64,000 nt of DNA, taken from contig NZ_JAUKWQ010000005.1 of NCBI RefSeq assembly GCF_030504645.1, positions 124,001-188,000 on the forward strand. Direction: 5' to 3'. The notes beneath the pieces are model-generated. The model did not search any database, was not told where the DNA came from, and worked only from the letters and a program-made list of their open reading frames with translations. The translations under genes were made by a program, and so were the position numbers. How positions within the stretch are numbered: position 1 is the first letter of the stretch; every line of letters begins with the position of its first letter. The DNA is from Rhizobium oryzicola. GTDB lineage: Bacteria; Pseudomonadota; Alphaproteobacteria; Rhizobiales; Rhizobiaceae. Below are positions 28,237-36,428 of this stretch, piece after piece.

Positions 28237-28830
28237 ATGGTTCCAATGCAGAACGACCGCAGTTACGAAATATTCACTTATTGGGACAGTCTCAGGAGGG
28301 GTGGGGCGGCGCCGTTCCGAAGCGCCGTGCAGCCTTCGGCGCTTGGCAAAACACTGCCTGACCTTTTTATCCTGAAGGCGGAAGGACCCTATTTGCGGTT
28401 CCGGCTGGCCGGTACGCGCATGTGCGATCGGCTGGGTGGAGAATTGCGGGGCAGCCTTTTCGACGATCTCTGGGAGATCAAGTCCGCCGATACGGCAGCG
28501 GAGGCGGTGCTGGCGGCTCTCCGAACCGAGCGTGCGATGATTGCCTCTGTGATTGGGACGGATATCGAAGGTATCGAGACGGCATTTGAGATGCTTTTCC
28601 TGCCCTTGAAATCCTCGAACCTTTTGACGGAGAGAATCCTGGGAAGCTTCCTGCCGTCTGACAAACAGCAGATGAGGGGGACGATCTGTACTCTGCGGAT
28701 CATCGACTGGCGGCCTGTGCTGGAAAATGCCCGCCGTTCCTCTGCCTACTTGGCGCGGCAATCGGTCATTCAGCGTCTTCTCTCTGCAGCTCTTGAGGGT
28801 AAAGCCAATCGCGCCGATCCCCTCAATTGA
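28237..28830 (+). CDS. PAS domain-containing protein (PAS_5 type)
   Basis: A 197-residue protein of the alphaproteobacterial PAS_5 family (PF07310). The family pattern is visible: YEIFTYWDSLR start, ALGKTLPDLFIL, YLRFRLAGTRMCDRLGGELRGSLFDDLW, then a second half with FEMLFLPLKS and ILGSFLP. Caulobacter homologues (MopJ type) link to polarity and c-di-GMP control; the role here is unknown. A start at 28246 is also possible. The next gene is a PilZ protein, 71 bp downstream, consistent with a signalling pair. Confidence 0.8.
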   Translation: MVPMQNDRSYEIFTYWDSLRRGGAAPFRSAVQPSALGKTLPDLFILKAEGPYLRFRLAGTRMCDRLGGELRGSLFDDLWEIKSADTAAEAVLAALRTERAMIASVIGTDIEGIETAFEMLFLPLKSSNLLTERILGSFLPSDKQQMRGTICTLRIIDWRPVLENARRSSAYLARQSVIQRLLSAALEGKANRADPLN

Positions 28831-28901
28831 AAAGGTGTGCCGAACCTTATGTTAACTCCTCGGTAGTAGCTTTATTGGGCTTAGATCAGTGAAAGCTCAA
28901 T

Positions 28902-29516
28902 ATGTTCTCGTTTCAGCCAGCAACAGCGACCGCGTCTTCTGCCCAGGCAGCAGCACAGCGTGTTTTTCAGAGCGTGTCTGTGAACATGCCTGGACGGCTG
29001 ATGCTTGCGAACCACGAGGAATATAGCTGCACCGTCACGGAAATGTCTCCGGGTGACGCACTGATGGTCTGCGAAGGTGCACCGGCTCTTCAGGAGCGCA
29101 TCATTGCTTATATCGATCAGCTTGGGCGGATCGAGGGACATGTCCTGCAAAAGCGCCACGATGGCTTCCTGATGTCCATCAACGCGACGGACCGCAAGCG
29201 CGAAAAGCTTGCTGCCCAGTTGACCTGGTTGGCCAACCGCCATGAGCTCGGCCTGCCGGAAGACCGTCGTCACGACCGTCTCACGCCGCGCGTTACACGA
29301 GCGGAACTCACTCTTGAGGATGGGCGTCGCTATTCGTGCCGCCTGCTTGACCTGTCATTGTCCGGCGCCGCGGTGGATGTCGAGATGCGTCCCGACATCG
29401 GCACACCTGTCCGGCTCAACGAAATGCGTGGCCGCATCGTGCGTCATTTCGCAGAAGGTGTCGCGATCGAATTCGCCACCGTCCAGACCCGCGAGTCCCT
29501 CCGCGCCTTCCTTTGA
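28902..29516 (+). CDS. PilZ domain-containing protein
   Basis: A 204-residue protein with two PilZ-like halves. The C-terminal half has the c-di-GMP-binding motifs: RRHDRLTPR (RxxxR type) and DLSLSGAAVDV (D/NxSxxG). The N-terminal half (residues ~20-100, SVNMPGRLMLANHEEYSCTVTEMSPGDALMV) has the same fold pattern but lacks the arginine motif, so it probably does not bind c-di-GMP. Likely a cytosolic c-di-GMP effector. A 603-bp gap follows. Confidence 0.88.
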   Translation: MFSFQPATATASSAQAAAQRVFQSVSVNMPGRLMLANHEEYSCTVTEMSPGDALMVCEGAPALQERIIAYIDQLGRIEGHVLQKRHDGFLMSINATDRKREKLAAQLTWLANRHELGLPEDRRHDRLTPRVTRAELTLEDGRRYSCRLLDLSLSGAAVDVEMRPDIGTPVRLNEMRGRIVRHFAEGVAIEFATVQTRESLRAFL

Positions 29517-29934
29517 CGTCAGAGCGGTCGTTCGCACGCCACATCCCCCTTGACCTGCGGACCGCAGTTGTCCTCACGCCGTATTGGCCACCGGCTGCCG
29601 CAATCACGCAGCCCCGGAGCTGCGATCGTCATACCCGTCGCATGATGGAGGCGATGATCCTCCGCGAATCGCAGCCAAATTTAAGTAATCATTGACCATG
29701 CGATGGCGAAAGAGGGACACATTTCCCGTTCCGGCACAAAAAAATCCCCGGCTATTTTGTGTCTGGGACACCCGATTCGCAGGTGAAAACCCGTTCCGTC
29801 TGCCGCCCGTCACGACCTCGCGTGCTCTCCGCGGATAGGAAGGCCGACGCAGCGGAGCGACTCCGGTAGCGGTAGCCTGAAAAGAAAAGCCAGATCGGTC
29901 AGTCGCTTGGCATCCGATGCGAACAACTTGATCC

Positions 29935-29984
29935 GAATTTGATTCGCATTCGATACAATTGCCCATCGAATCTGATTCATATTC
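29935..29984. repeat. imperfect 20-bp inverted repeat, 10-nt spacer
   Basis: Arms 29935-29954 and 29965-29984 match at 16 of 20 positions around ACAATTGCCC. Arms are made of GATTCG/ATTCGAT-like units, which also occur just upstream, giving an AT-rich operator-like patch. Confidence 0.5.
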
Positions 29985-30006
29985 GCCAAAAATACGATGT
30001 GCATTT

Positions 30007-30044
30007 GAGGCTTGTTTTATCCGCAGTTGAATAAAACAAGCCTC
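30007..30044. repeat. perfect 14-bp inverted repeat, 10-nt loop
   Basis: GAGGCTTGTTTTAT and ATAAAACAAGCCTC flank CCGCAGTTGA. All 14 pairs are Watson-Crick. No T run follows on either strand, so it is not a standard terminator; it sits 75 bp before the BTLCP start. Confidence 0.7.
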
Positions 30045-30119
30045 TGATTTGACTATCGAATTTGGCGATCGAGCAAGCCGCTCGTGAGACTGTTTCCCCA
30101 ACGAACAGGGAGAAACAGA

Positions 30120-30734
30120 ATGCTTCACGCAAAGAAAATTGGCGCAGGTCTTGCTGGCCTCTTTATTGCGCTGGTGTCCTCGCAATCCGCTCTCGCCTTG
30201 CCTTCCAGCATGGTCGTCACCGGCAAAGCTAACCAGCCGATCGGCCATTACGAATTCTGCAAGAACTATCCCAGCGAATGCGTGCCGACCGGCCGTGACC
30301 CTGGTCCGCTTGCCCTGACCGAGGAGCGTTGGCGCAAAATCCTTGATGTGAACTACACCGTCAACACCACCATCAAACCCATGACCGACATGGAGCTTTA
30401 TGGTGTGGAAGAAAAATGGGCCTACCCCACCACGGCCGGTGACTGCGAGGACTACGCACTGCTGAAGCGCAAGATGCTGATCGGCCAGGGTATCAGCCCA
30501 TCAAACCTTTTGATGACGGTGGTCCTGCAGCCGAATGGCGAAGGTCATGCTGTGCTGACGGTCCGTACCGATCGCGGCGACTTCGTTCTCGACAATATGC
30601 GCAACAAGGTCATGCTCTGGAGCGAGACGGAATACACGTACCTGAAGCGTCAATCGAGCGACAATCCCGGCCAGTGGGTCAAGCTGCAGGACAGCCGCGG
30701 CACTGCCGTTGCCGTCGGCGCCGTCGGCAACTGA
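30120..30734 (+). CDS. transglutaminase-like cysteine peptidase (BTLCP, LapG fold)
   Basis: A 204-residue periplasmic protein with a signal peptide ending in SQSALA. The catalytic triad is readable: Cys in TTAGDCEDYALLKRK, His in GEGHAVLTVRT and Asp in VLDNMRNKV. BTLCP proteins include LapG, which cuts giant adhesins in response to c-di-GMP through LapD. Neither LapD nor a LapA retention module is visible here, so the substrate is open. ATG 30120 has GGGAGAAACAG upstream, and the neighbour upstream is a PilZ protein. An intrinsic terminator follows at 30794. Confidence 0.9.
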   Translation: MLHAKKIGAGLAGLFIALVSSQSALALPSSMVVTGKANQPIGHYEFCKNYPSECVPTGRDPGPLALTEERWRKILDVNYTVNTTIKPMTDMELYGVEEKWAYPTTAGDCEDYALLKRKMLIGQGISPSNLLMTVVLQPNGEGHAVLTVRTDRGDFVLDNMRNKVMLWSETEYTYLKRQSSDNPGQWVKLQDSRGTAVAVGAVGN

Positions 30735-30793
30735 TCTCCTCCATGACCTCCCCGTTTACCATTCGTTAACCACGAATATCCGAAGATGCTCTT

Positions 30794-30825
30794 GCCCGCG
30801 CCATCAGGTGCGGGCTTTCCTTTTT
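30794..30825 (+). terminator. Rho-independent terminator
   Basis: GCCCGCGCC and GGTGCGGGC form a stem (one mismatch) around ATCA, followed by TTTCCTTTTT. It ends 12 bp before the next ATG (30837), so it may also act as an attenuator for that gene. Confidence 0.85.
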
Positions 30826-30836
30826 GGGGCAGCTTC

Positions 30837-31586
30837 ATGCAGACGGATATGGCAGTCGGTTCCCACGAAGAGCAGCCGCTGATTTCGAACCGTGTTCTCT
30901 ATCGCGTTACAGCGGCGATTGCCGGCATGGCAGCACTCACCTTTGCGATCAATGTGACCGCACGAACTTACGGCGGACAGCTTGCGCTTGGCGGTCATAC
31001 GGATAGCACTCAGGAATATGCGATCACTATCGGATCAGACACCCTGAACCTGCCGGCCAATACGATTCGCTTCAGCGAACAACGGACGAATGGCCCGAGC
31101 GAGCAGACCAATCTCTACTTCGCATGGCCCGAAATGACCGGCTACAGTCCCGCCTTGCAGCGGAAATTTGACGATGTCGGAAATGCCGGATCGTTGATCT
31201 TTGTCCAACTGTCGGAAGCAACCATGTCGCGTGACATGTCCGGCAGACTGGAACCGATCTATAACAGGCTGTTCGAAGGCAAGCCGGAAACGGGACCATA
31301 CGGACTGACACTGAATCGTCTGAAGCCCGATAGCGGCTATGGAGACGAGGTGATCTTTACCGCCCCACGACCAGGCACGACCAATTACGTGGTGCGTTGC
31401 ATCATCCCCAAGAACACTGATGCTAACGGCAGTGGCGACTGCCAACGCGACATCCATCTGGGCTCCGGCCTCAGCGTCCTCTACCGATTCTCATACGCAA
31501 ACCTGCGGGACTGGAACCAGTTGGATGGTGCCGTGACCCGGTTCATCACGAACCATCTCGTCTCCTCGACCAGCACAGGTGGCTAA
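30837..31586 (+). CDS. membrane-anchored hypothetical protein
   Basis: A 249-residue protein with one N-terminal hydrophobic helix (VTAAIAGMAALTFAINVTA) after ~25 cytoplasmic residues, then a ~200-residue periplasmic domain with Trp, Tyr and Asn-rich segments and two Cys (VRCII, GDCQRD) that could form a disulfide. The shape (TM anchor plus globular domain) is common for rhizobial conserved hypotheticals of unknown role. It starts only 12 bp after an intrinsic terminator, so its transcription probably depends on read-through or on a promoter within or before that hairpin. Confidence 0.65.
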   Translation: MQTDMAVGSHEEQPLISNRVLYRVTAAIAGMAALTFAINVTARTYGGQLALGGHTDSTQEYAITIGSDTLNLPANTIRFSEQRTNGPSEQTNLYFAWPEMTGYSPALQRKFDDVGNAGSLIFVQLSEATMSRDMSGRLEPIYNRLFEGKPETGPYGLTLNRLKPDSGYGDEVIFTAPRPGTTNYVVRCIIPKNTDANGSGDCQRDIHLGSGLSVLYRFSYANLRDWNQLDGAVTRFITNHLVSSTSTGG

Positions 31587-31709
31587 AATGCGGCCGGATT
31601 CCCTAACAAGCCATTCATCATAAACCACTTGGTAACGCTAGTCGCATAGGGTGGCATGAACGGCGCTGCGGGGGCGCAGCCGGACAGAAAAACACGAAAG
31701 AACAAGTGA

Positions 31710-33215
31710 GTGAGTGCAGCCGTGCTGAATCAAGTCAACACGACCTCAAGCCCCAAGGGTGGCATTTCGATCTTCGGACGGGTCGTTGAATTCGTCTTTG
31801 CCGTCACCCTGTCATTCGCAGCAACGACAGAGATTGCGGACGCGAGAGCCAAGTCGGCAGGTATCGTTGTCGATGCCAAGACCGGCAAGGTTCTCTACAG
31901 CGAAGATCCGGATGGGCTTCGCTATCCTGCGTCCCTCACCAAGATGATGACTCTGTACCTCACCTTTGAGGCGCTTGAAGCAGGTCGTCTCAAACTCGAT
32001 TCGCCGGTACCAGTTTCCGCCCATGCGGCGGCAGAACCTCCCTCGAAGCTCGGTGTGCGCCCAGGTGGCAGTGTTACGGTCGAGCAAGCCATCCTTGCTC
32101 TCGTAACGCGCTCTGCAAACGACATGGCGACGGCTCTCGCTGAAAAGATTGCCGGTAATGACGGTCGCTTTGCGCAGATGATGACTGCAAAAGCCCGCGC
32201 TCTCGGCATGACGCGCACGACCTATCGCAATGCCAACGGGCTGCCCAATACGGCACAGATGACGACGGCTCGCGATCAGGCTCGCCTTGGTATCGCGCTT
32301 CGCCAACACTTCCCGCAGTATTACGGCTACTTCTCCACCCGCTCCTTCCGTTTCGGCAAGCAGGTGATCGGCAATCATAACCGTCTCGTTGGCACTGTCC
32401 GCGGCGTCGACGGAATCAAGACCGGTTACACGAATGCCGCCGGCTTCAATCTGGTCACGTCGGCTCAGGCGGATGGGCGTTCCATCGTCGCCGTAGTTCT
32501 CGGCGGCACCAGCGGCGGCGCGCGTGATGCACAGATGCGTCGTCTGGTGGCGACCTATATGCCGAAGGCGTCCCAAGGTGCCGCAAGTCCTTTGATTGCG
32601 CAGACGCGCAGCCCTGCCCGCGTTGTCGCTGCAGCCGCTCCGGTTCCCGTGGAGCCCGCGCAGCCGGTGGCGGAAGCGCGCCAGACCGTTTCGAAGGATC
32701 TTCCCAATAGCGGTCCGGTACCGTCAGCACGCTACGACGAACGTCTTCCCGGTGCTTCCGCCTATGCGTCAGAGCCCAAACAGCGCGGTGCGGCGGATGC
32801 TATGAACGCAGCAATGGGTCGCCAGCCAACCCAGATGCGCGCTCCCGTGCCACCAGCTGCAATTCCCCAGAAGGTATCTGCGCTCGAAACGCAGGATACC
32901 GATTCTCTCACGACAGCATCGACCCGTCCGGCTAGCGCTTCGCAGACCGCTTCCAGTGATGCCCCGTCCAACGGCTGGGTTGTTCAGATTGGCGTTTCTC
33001 CGTCCAAGGACGGAGCCATGGATCTCCTGCAGAGTGCGCAGGAGAAAGGCGGACAGGTGCTGCGTTCCGCCAAACCTTTTGCAGTCGCCGTCAACACCAG
33101 TGGCAGCCAGATGTATCGCGCCCGGTTCGGTGGCTTTGATGACCAGAAGGCAGCGGTCAATGCCTGCAACACCCTGAAGAAGAAGGGCGTCCAGTGCTGG
33201 GCATCCCTCCAGTAA
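31710..33215 (+). CDS. D-alanyl-D-alanine carboxypeptidase with SPOR domain (second copy)
   Basis: A 501-residue S11 peptidase. The N-terminal anchor or signal is VVEFVFAVTLSFAATTEIADA. Active-site motifs: SLTK (YPASLTKMM), SAN (TRSANDMA) and KTG (DGIKTGYT). A ~130-residue Pro/Ala/Ser linker follows, ending in a SPOR domain (GWVVQIGVSP ... YRARFGGFDDQKAAVNACNTLKKKG). The domain order matches the gene at 19673-20893, but the linker is much longer. GTG 31710 is the start. Cell-wall maturation at division or pole sites is likely. Confidence 0.9.
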   Translation: MSAAVLNQVNTTSSPKGGISIFGRVVEFVFAVTLSFAATTEIADARAKSAGIVVDAKTGKVLYSEDPDGLRYPASLTKMMTLYLTFEALEAGRLKLDSPVPVSAHAAAEPPSKLGVRPGGSVTVEQAILALVTRSANDMATALAEKIAGNDGRFAQMMTAKARALGMTRTTYRNANGLPNTAQMTTARDQARLGIALRQHFPQYYGYFSTRSFRFGKQVIGNHNRLVGTVRGVDGIKTGYTNAAGFNLVTSAQADGRSIVAVVLGGTSGGARDAQMRRLVATYMPKASQGAASPLIAQTRSPARVVAAAAPVPVEPAQPVAEARQTVSKDLPNSGPVPSARYDERLPGASAYASEPKQRGAADAMNAAMGRQPTQMRAPVPPAAIPQKVSALETQDTDSLTTASTRPASASQTASSDAPSNGWVVQIGVSPSKDGAMDLLQSAQEKGGQVLRSAKPFAVAVNTSGSQMYRARFGGFDDQKAAVNACNTLKKKGVQCWASLQ

Positions 33216-33220
33216 GTCTT

Positions 33221-33245
33221 ACCCGGCCGTGTGCTTTGGCCGGGT
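33221..33245 (+). terminator. hairpin after the second carboxypeptidase
   Basis: ACCCGGCC and GGCCGGGT, perfect 8-bp stem with a 9-nt loop, 6 bp after the stop. Tail CGCAGGTTT is weak in T. Confidence 0.5.
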
Positions 33246-33304
33246 CGCAGGTTTAATCCACCTGCACACGAGTTCCTCGATTTGTATTGCGTACGAGGTC
33301 AGTT

Positions 33305-33574
33305 ATGGCGATGAACGAGAACAACACGGAGTTCACTCCGCCCTTTGGTGCCAAGGGGCGATTGAAAGCCGCAGCCCTTCACCCGCTCCATGAAGCCGCC
33401 ATGCGGCTTGCGGGTCTCGGTGTTCCCCGCCAGAAGGACCGCACGCGCGATCTGGTGGCCATGTTGCTCAGCCATGGCGCGCGTGCCTGGCGCCATGCGC
33501 AGCCGGAAGCGCAGATCCACCTGCATGTCGCAACGCGCGCCGGTCGAGCGCCGGTTTATCTGCGATTGCGGTAA
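33305..33574 (+). CDS. small hypothetical protein
   Basis: An 89-residue basic protein with no membrane segment. It has an Ala/Leu/Arg-rich helix (LKAAALHPLHEAAMRLAGLG) and a second one (DRTRDLVAMLLSHGARAWRHA). ATG 33305 has a poor ribosome site; the frame also extends to 33287. Codon use is like its neighbours. No family recognised; it converges on the DUF1489 gene. Confidence 0.45.
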   Translation: MAMNENNTEFTPPFGAKGRLKAAALHPLHEAAMRLAGLGVPRQKDRTRDLVAMLLSHGARAWRHAQPEAQIHLHVATRAGRAPVYLRLR

Positions 33575-33607
33575 GACAAACAGTGATCGGCCCCGCGTGC
33601 CGATGCT

Positions 33608-34045
33608 TTACAGAAGCCCCAGCTCAGCCAATTCGCGGCGCAGGTGTTCCGGGATTTCGGTGATGTCTTCCCCGATTGAACCGAGATCGCGCGGAGCGTC
33701 CTCCGGCTTCAGGTAACGCCAGCCCTGGAATGGTCGCTTCGGCTGCGGTGCGGTCTCAATCACCTCAGGTCCGAGTATCAATTCGCAGCGGCCAATTCCG
33801 TCGCTACCCGTATAGGTCTTGATGTCGATGAGACTCTGACGCGCACTCACCTGCCCCTTGATCACCCAATAGAGCGAGCCGCCATCGAGCAATTCCTCGA
33901 TCCGCTTGGGAACCATGCGGGTCGTGTGAACCGAATGCGGTTCAAGTCCTGCCGCCATCGCCGTCATGCAGCGATCCGCAACCCATTCCCTGAGATCCTG
34001 GATCGAATCCGCGCCGACGCAAAGTTTGATCAGATGTAGTGCCAT
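33608..34045 (-). CDS. DUF1489 family protein
   Basis: A 145-residue cytoplasmic protein matching the alphaproteobacterial DUF1489 family: MALHLIKLCVGADSIQDLREW start, HTTRMVPKR, LYWVIKGQVSARQSLIDI and PFQGWRYL. Function unknown but widely conserved in the class, usually as a single gene. 39 bp separate it from sdaA upstream, on the same strand. Confidence 0.88.
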   Translation of the reverse strand: MALHLIKLCVGADSIQDLREWVADRCMTAMAAGLEPHSVHTTRMVPKRIEELLDGGSLYWVIKGQVSARQSLIDIKTYTGSDGIGRCELILGPEVIETAPQPKRPFQGWRYLKPEDAPRDLGSIGEDITEIPEHLRRELAELGLL

Positions 34046-34084
34046 GCCCGCATCAAGCGCCTTCTTTACCGAAGGTCAAGAGGT

Positions 34085-35485
34085 TCAACATTCCACGACG
34101 TTGACGGCCAACCCGCCAGTCGAGGTTTCTTTATACTTCTCGCTCATGTCGTTGCCGGTCTGACGCATGGTTTCGATGGCGGCATCAAGCGGCACGAAAT
34201 GCTGCCCGTCGCCTTTCACCGCCAGCGAAGCTGCTGTCACCGCCTTGACGGCACCCAGCGCATTGCGTTCGATGCACGGCACCTGCACCAGGCCAGCGAC
34301 GGGATCGCAGGTCATGCCGAGATGATGCTCCAGCGCGATCTCCGCCGCATTCTCGATCTGCTCGGGGGAGCCATCCATGACGGCTGCGAGCCCGGCAGCC
34401 GCCATGGCTGCCGCCGACCCCACTTCGCCCTGACAGCCGACTTCGGCGCCCGAGATGGAGGCATTGTGCTTGATGATGCCGCCGATCGCTGCCGCCGTCA
34501 GCAGGAAAGTGCGGACATCTTCTTGCGTCGCATCCTCGTGGAAATGCAGGAAGTAACGAATTGTGGCCGGAATGACGCCCGCAGCCCCATTGGTCGGTGC
34601 CGTCACCACGCGGCCGCCACCGGCATTTTCCTCGTTCACGGCCATGGCATACACACTCAGCCAGTCGTTGGCGAGCAGCGGGTTCATGCGGTTGGAGCGC
34701 CATTCCTCATTCAGTTTGTCGTGGATCGCCTTGGCGCGACGGCGCACCTTCAAACCACCCGGCATGATACCTTCAACTTTCAGCCCGCGATCGATACAGT
34801 TCGCCATGGCCGCCCAGATGCGATCCAGTCCGGCATCCAGTTCCTCGGCGCTCATCTTCGTCAGCTCGTTGGCGCGCTTCATGGCGGCAATAGAAAGGCC
34901 TGAGCCTCGCGCCATGTCGAGCATCTGCTTCGCCGTTGCGAAGGGATAAGGCACCTTCTCCGTCACATGATTCTTGGCGCTGTTGCGCATCGCCTCGAGT
35001 TCCGTGTCGGTCACCACGAAACCGCCGCCGATCGAATAATAGATGCGCTTCAGCAGAAGGCGCTCGTCGCTATCGTAGGCAGAAATGCTCATGCCGTTCG
35101 CGTGGCCGGGCAGTGCCTGCTTCTTGTCGTAGATCAGGTCCGTCTTTGGCAAAAATGCATAAGGAGGGTGGCCGGGAGGCGTCACCTTTCCAGTCCGCTC
35201 GACCTGCTCCAGGATCGATTCCATGTGATCGGGATCGACCGTATCCGGCTTCTCGCCCATCAGCCCCAGGATCACCGCGCGGCCGGTGCCGTGACCAACG
35301 CCCGTAAAGGCCAGCGAGCCGTGCAGGCTGACCTTCAAGGAAGCGATGTGGCGCCCGGCCGGTCTTGGCCACTCATCCGACAGGATGAGATCAAGAAACC
35401 GATTCGCTGCCGACATTGGTCCCATCGTGTGCGAGCTGGACGGGCCAACGCCGATCTTGAAGACGTCAAACACGGAAAGAAACAT
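34085..35485 (-). CDS. sdaA: L-serine ammonia-lyase (single-chain, iron-sulfur)
   Basis: Deaminates L-serine to pyruvate. 466 residues. The N-terminal half has [21 protein letters not shown], and the C-terminal half has the cluster Cys residues ([28 protein letters not shown]). Fused alpha and beta domains, as in SdaA/SdaB of proteobacteria. ATG 35485 is set by the family start; the frame continues upstream through the intergenic region. It has AGGTGG at the ribosome site position. Confidence 0.95.
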   Translation of the reverse strand: MFLSVFDVFKIGVGPSSSHTMGPMSAANRFLDLILSDEWPRPAGRHIASLKVSLHGSLAFTGVGHGTGRAVILGLMGEKPDTVDPDHMESILEQVERTGKVTPPGHPPYAFLPKTDLIYDKKQALPGHANGMSISAYDSDERLLLKRIYYSIGGGFVVTDTELEAMRNSAKNHVTEKVPYPFATAKQMLDMARGSGLSIAAMKRANELTKMSAEELDAGLDRIWAAMANCIDRGLKVEGIMPGGLKVRRRAKAIHDKLNEEWRSNRMNPLLANDWLSVYAMAVNEENAGGGRVVTAPTNGAAGVIPATIRYFLHFHEDATQEDVRTFLLTAAAIGGIIKHNASISGAEVGCQGEVGSAAAMAAAGLAAVMDGSPEQIENAAEIALEHHLGMTCDPVAGLVQVPCIERNALGAVKAVTAASLAVKGDGQHFVPLDAAIETMRQTGNDMSEKYKETSTGGLAVNVVEC

Positions 35486-35717
35486 TCTATGATCCACCTG
35501 AGAGTAATGCGGCGCTGTCAAACTACCGAGATCAGCAGCCTGTCGCTGGCTGTCGTTCGACATCGGATCGGTCCGAAACGACGCGGAACTTCCTATGCCG
35601 GAGGACAAATGTCCATCTCCCAATTCCGAGAGGCCGGGCCCACCTTGAGATCGGTATGGAACTGACGCATAGCAAGAGCGAAGAGATCCCAATTCCGACA
35701 AGCCAAGCACGGACGCC

Positions 35718-36413
35718 ATGACAATCGCCGATTACGTCGCTCTCGCATTGTTTCTGTTTCTCTGGTTCGGCTATTCCTGGGCGACCGGCGGCAGGCAGAT
35801 CTTTTCGCGCCAGAGCCTGAACCAGGCCATGATCGCGCGGCGACGCCAATGGATCCACAATGCGCTACGCCGCGAGCTGCGGATGATCGACACGCAGATC
35901 CTGGCGGGCCTGCAGAACGGAACGGCCTTCTTTGCCTCTACATCCATTTTCGCCATCGGCGGCTGCTTTGCGCTGCTTGGCGCGACCGATCGCGTTGACA
36001 TGATCCTGCGCGATCTGCCGCTGGTGGAGTATAGCGGCAGGATGGCCTTCGAGTTGAAGGTCGCCGGACTCACCGCCATGTTCGCCTTCGCCTTTTTCAA
36101 GTTTGGCTGGGCTTACCGACTGTTCAACTACTGCACCATTCTGTTCGGTGCCCTGCCCCTGACTTCCGAGGTTGCCGAGGACCGCGTGGCGGCTGAACGG
36201 GCGGCGGAAAAGGTGATCCGCATGAACGTGATCGCCGCCCGCAACTTCAATTCGGGCCTGCGCACGATTTTTCTTTCGATCGGCTATCTCGGCTGGTTCG
36301 TCGGGCCCTATATGTTCATCGCCACGACGGTATTCGTGGTCATCGTTTTGACGCGTCGCCAGTTCTATTCCGAGGCGCGTCTGGCGCTGATGGATGCCGA
36401 AGAACTCTCTTGA
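35718..36413 (+). CDS. DUF599 domain-containing membrane protein
   Basis: A 231-residue integral membrane protein with four to five helices (YVALALFLFLWFGY; FFASTSIFAIGGCFALLGA; LTAMFAFAFFKFGWAY; FLSIGYLGWFVGPYMFIATTVFVVIVL). The basic cytosolic loop (ARRRQWIHNALRRELRM) and the later NVIAARNFNSGLR are the DUF599 signature. Function unknown. The DUF1624 gene starts 15 bp after its stop, so the two form an operon. Confidence 0.85.
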   Translation: MTIADYVALALFLFLWFGYSWATGGRQIFSRQSLNQAMIARRRQWIHNALRRELRMIDTQILAGLQNGTAFFASTSIFAIGGCFALLGATDRVDMILRDLPLVEYSGRMAFELKVAGLTAMFAFAFFKFGWAYRLFNYCTILFGALPLTSEVAEDRVAAERAAEKVIRMNVIAARNFNSGLRTIFLSIGYLGWFVGPYMFIATTVFVVIVLTRRQFYSEARLALMDAEELS

Positions 36414-36428
36414 GCGATTGGAATTTGC

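Larger units (their letters stand above)
29517..30119. other. 603-bp intergenic region with no convincing gene
   Basis: No frame here has acceptable codon use plus a ribosome site. It contains two consecutive inverted repeats (listed separately), an AT-rich run near 29660-29700 and a CTGCGGaCCGCAG palindrome near 29556. It may hold an sRNA or a long regulated leader for the BTLCP gene at 30120. Confidence 0.5.

Noticed and set aside
29702-29785. 27-codon frame in the gap at 29.7 kb
   Set aside because: No ribosome site and no hydrophobic or other pattern.
34085-35719. 544-codon version of sdaA
   Set aside because: The upstream extension is intergenic and repeats; the family start is at 35485.
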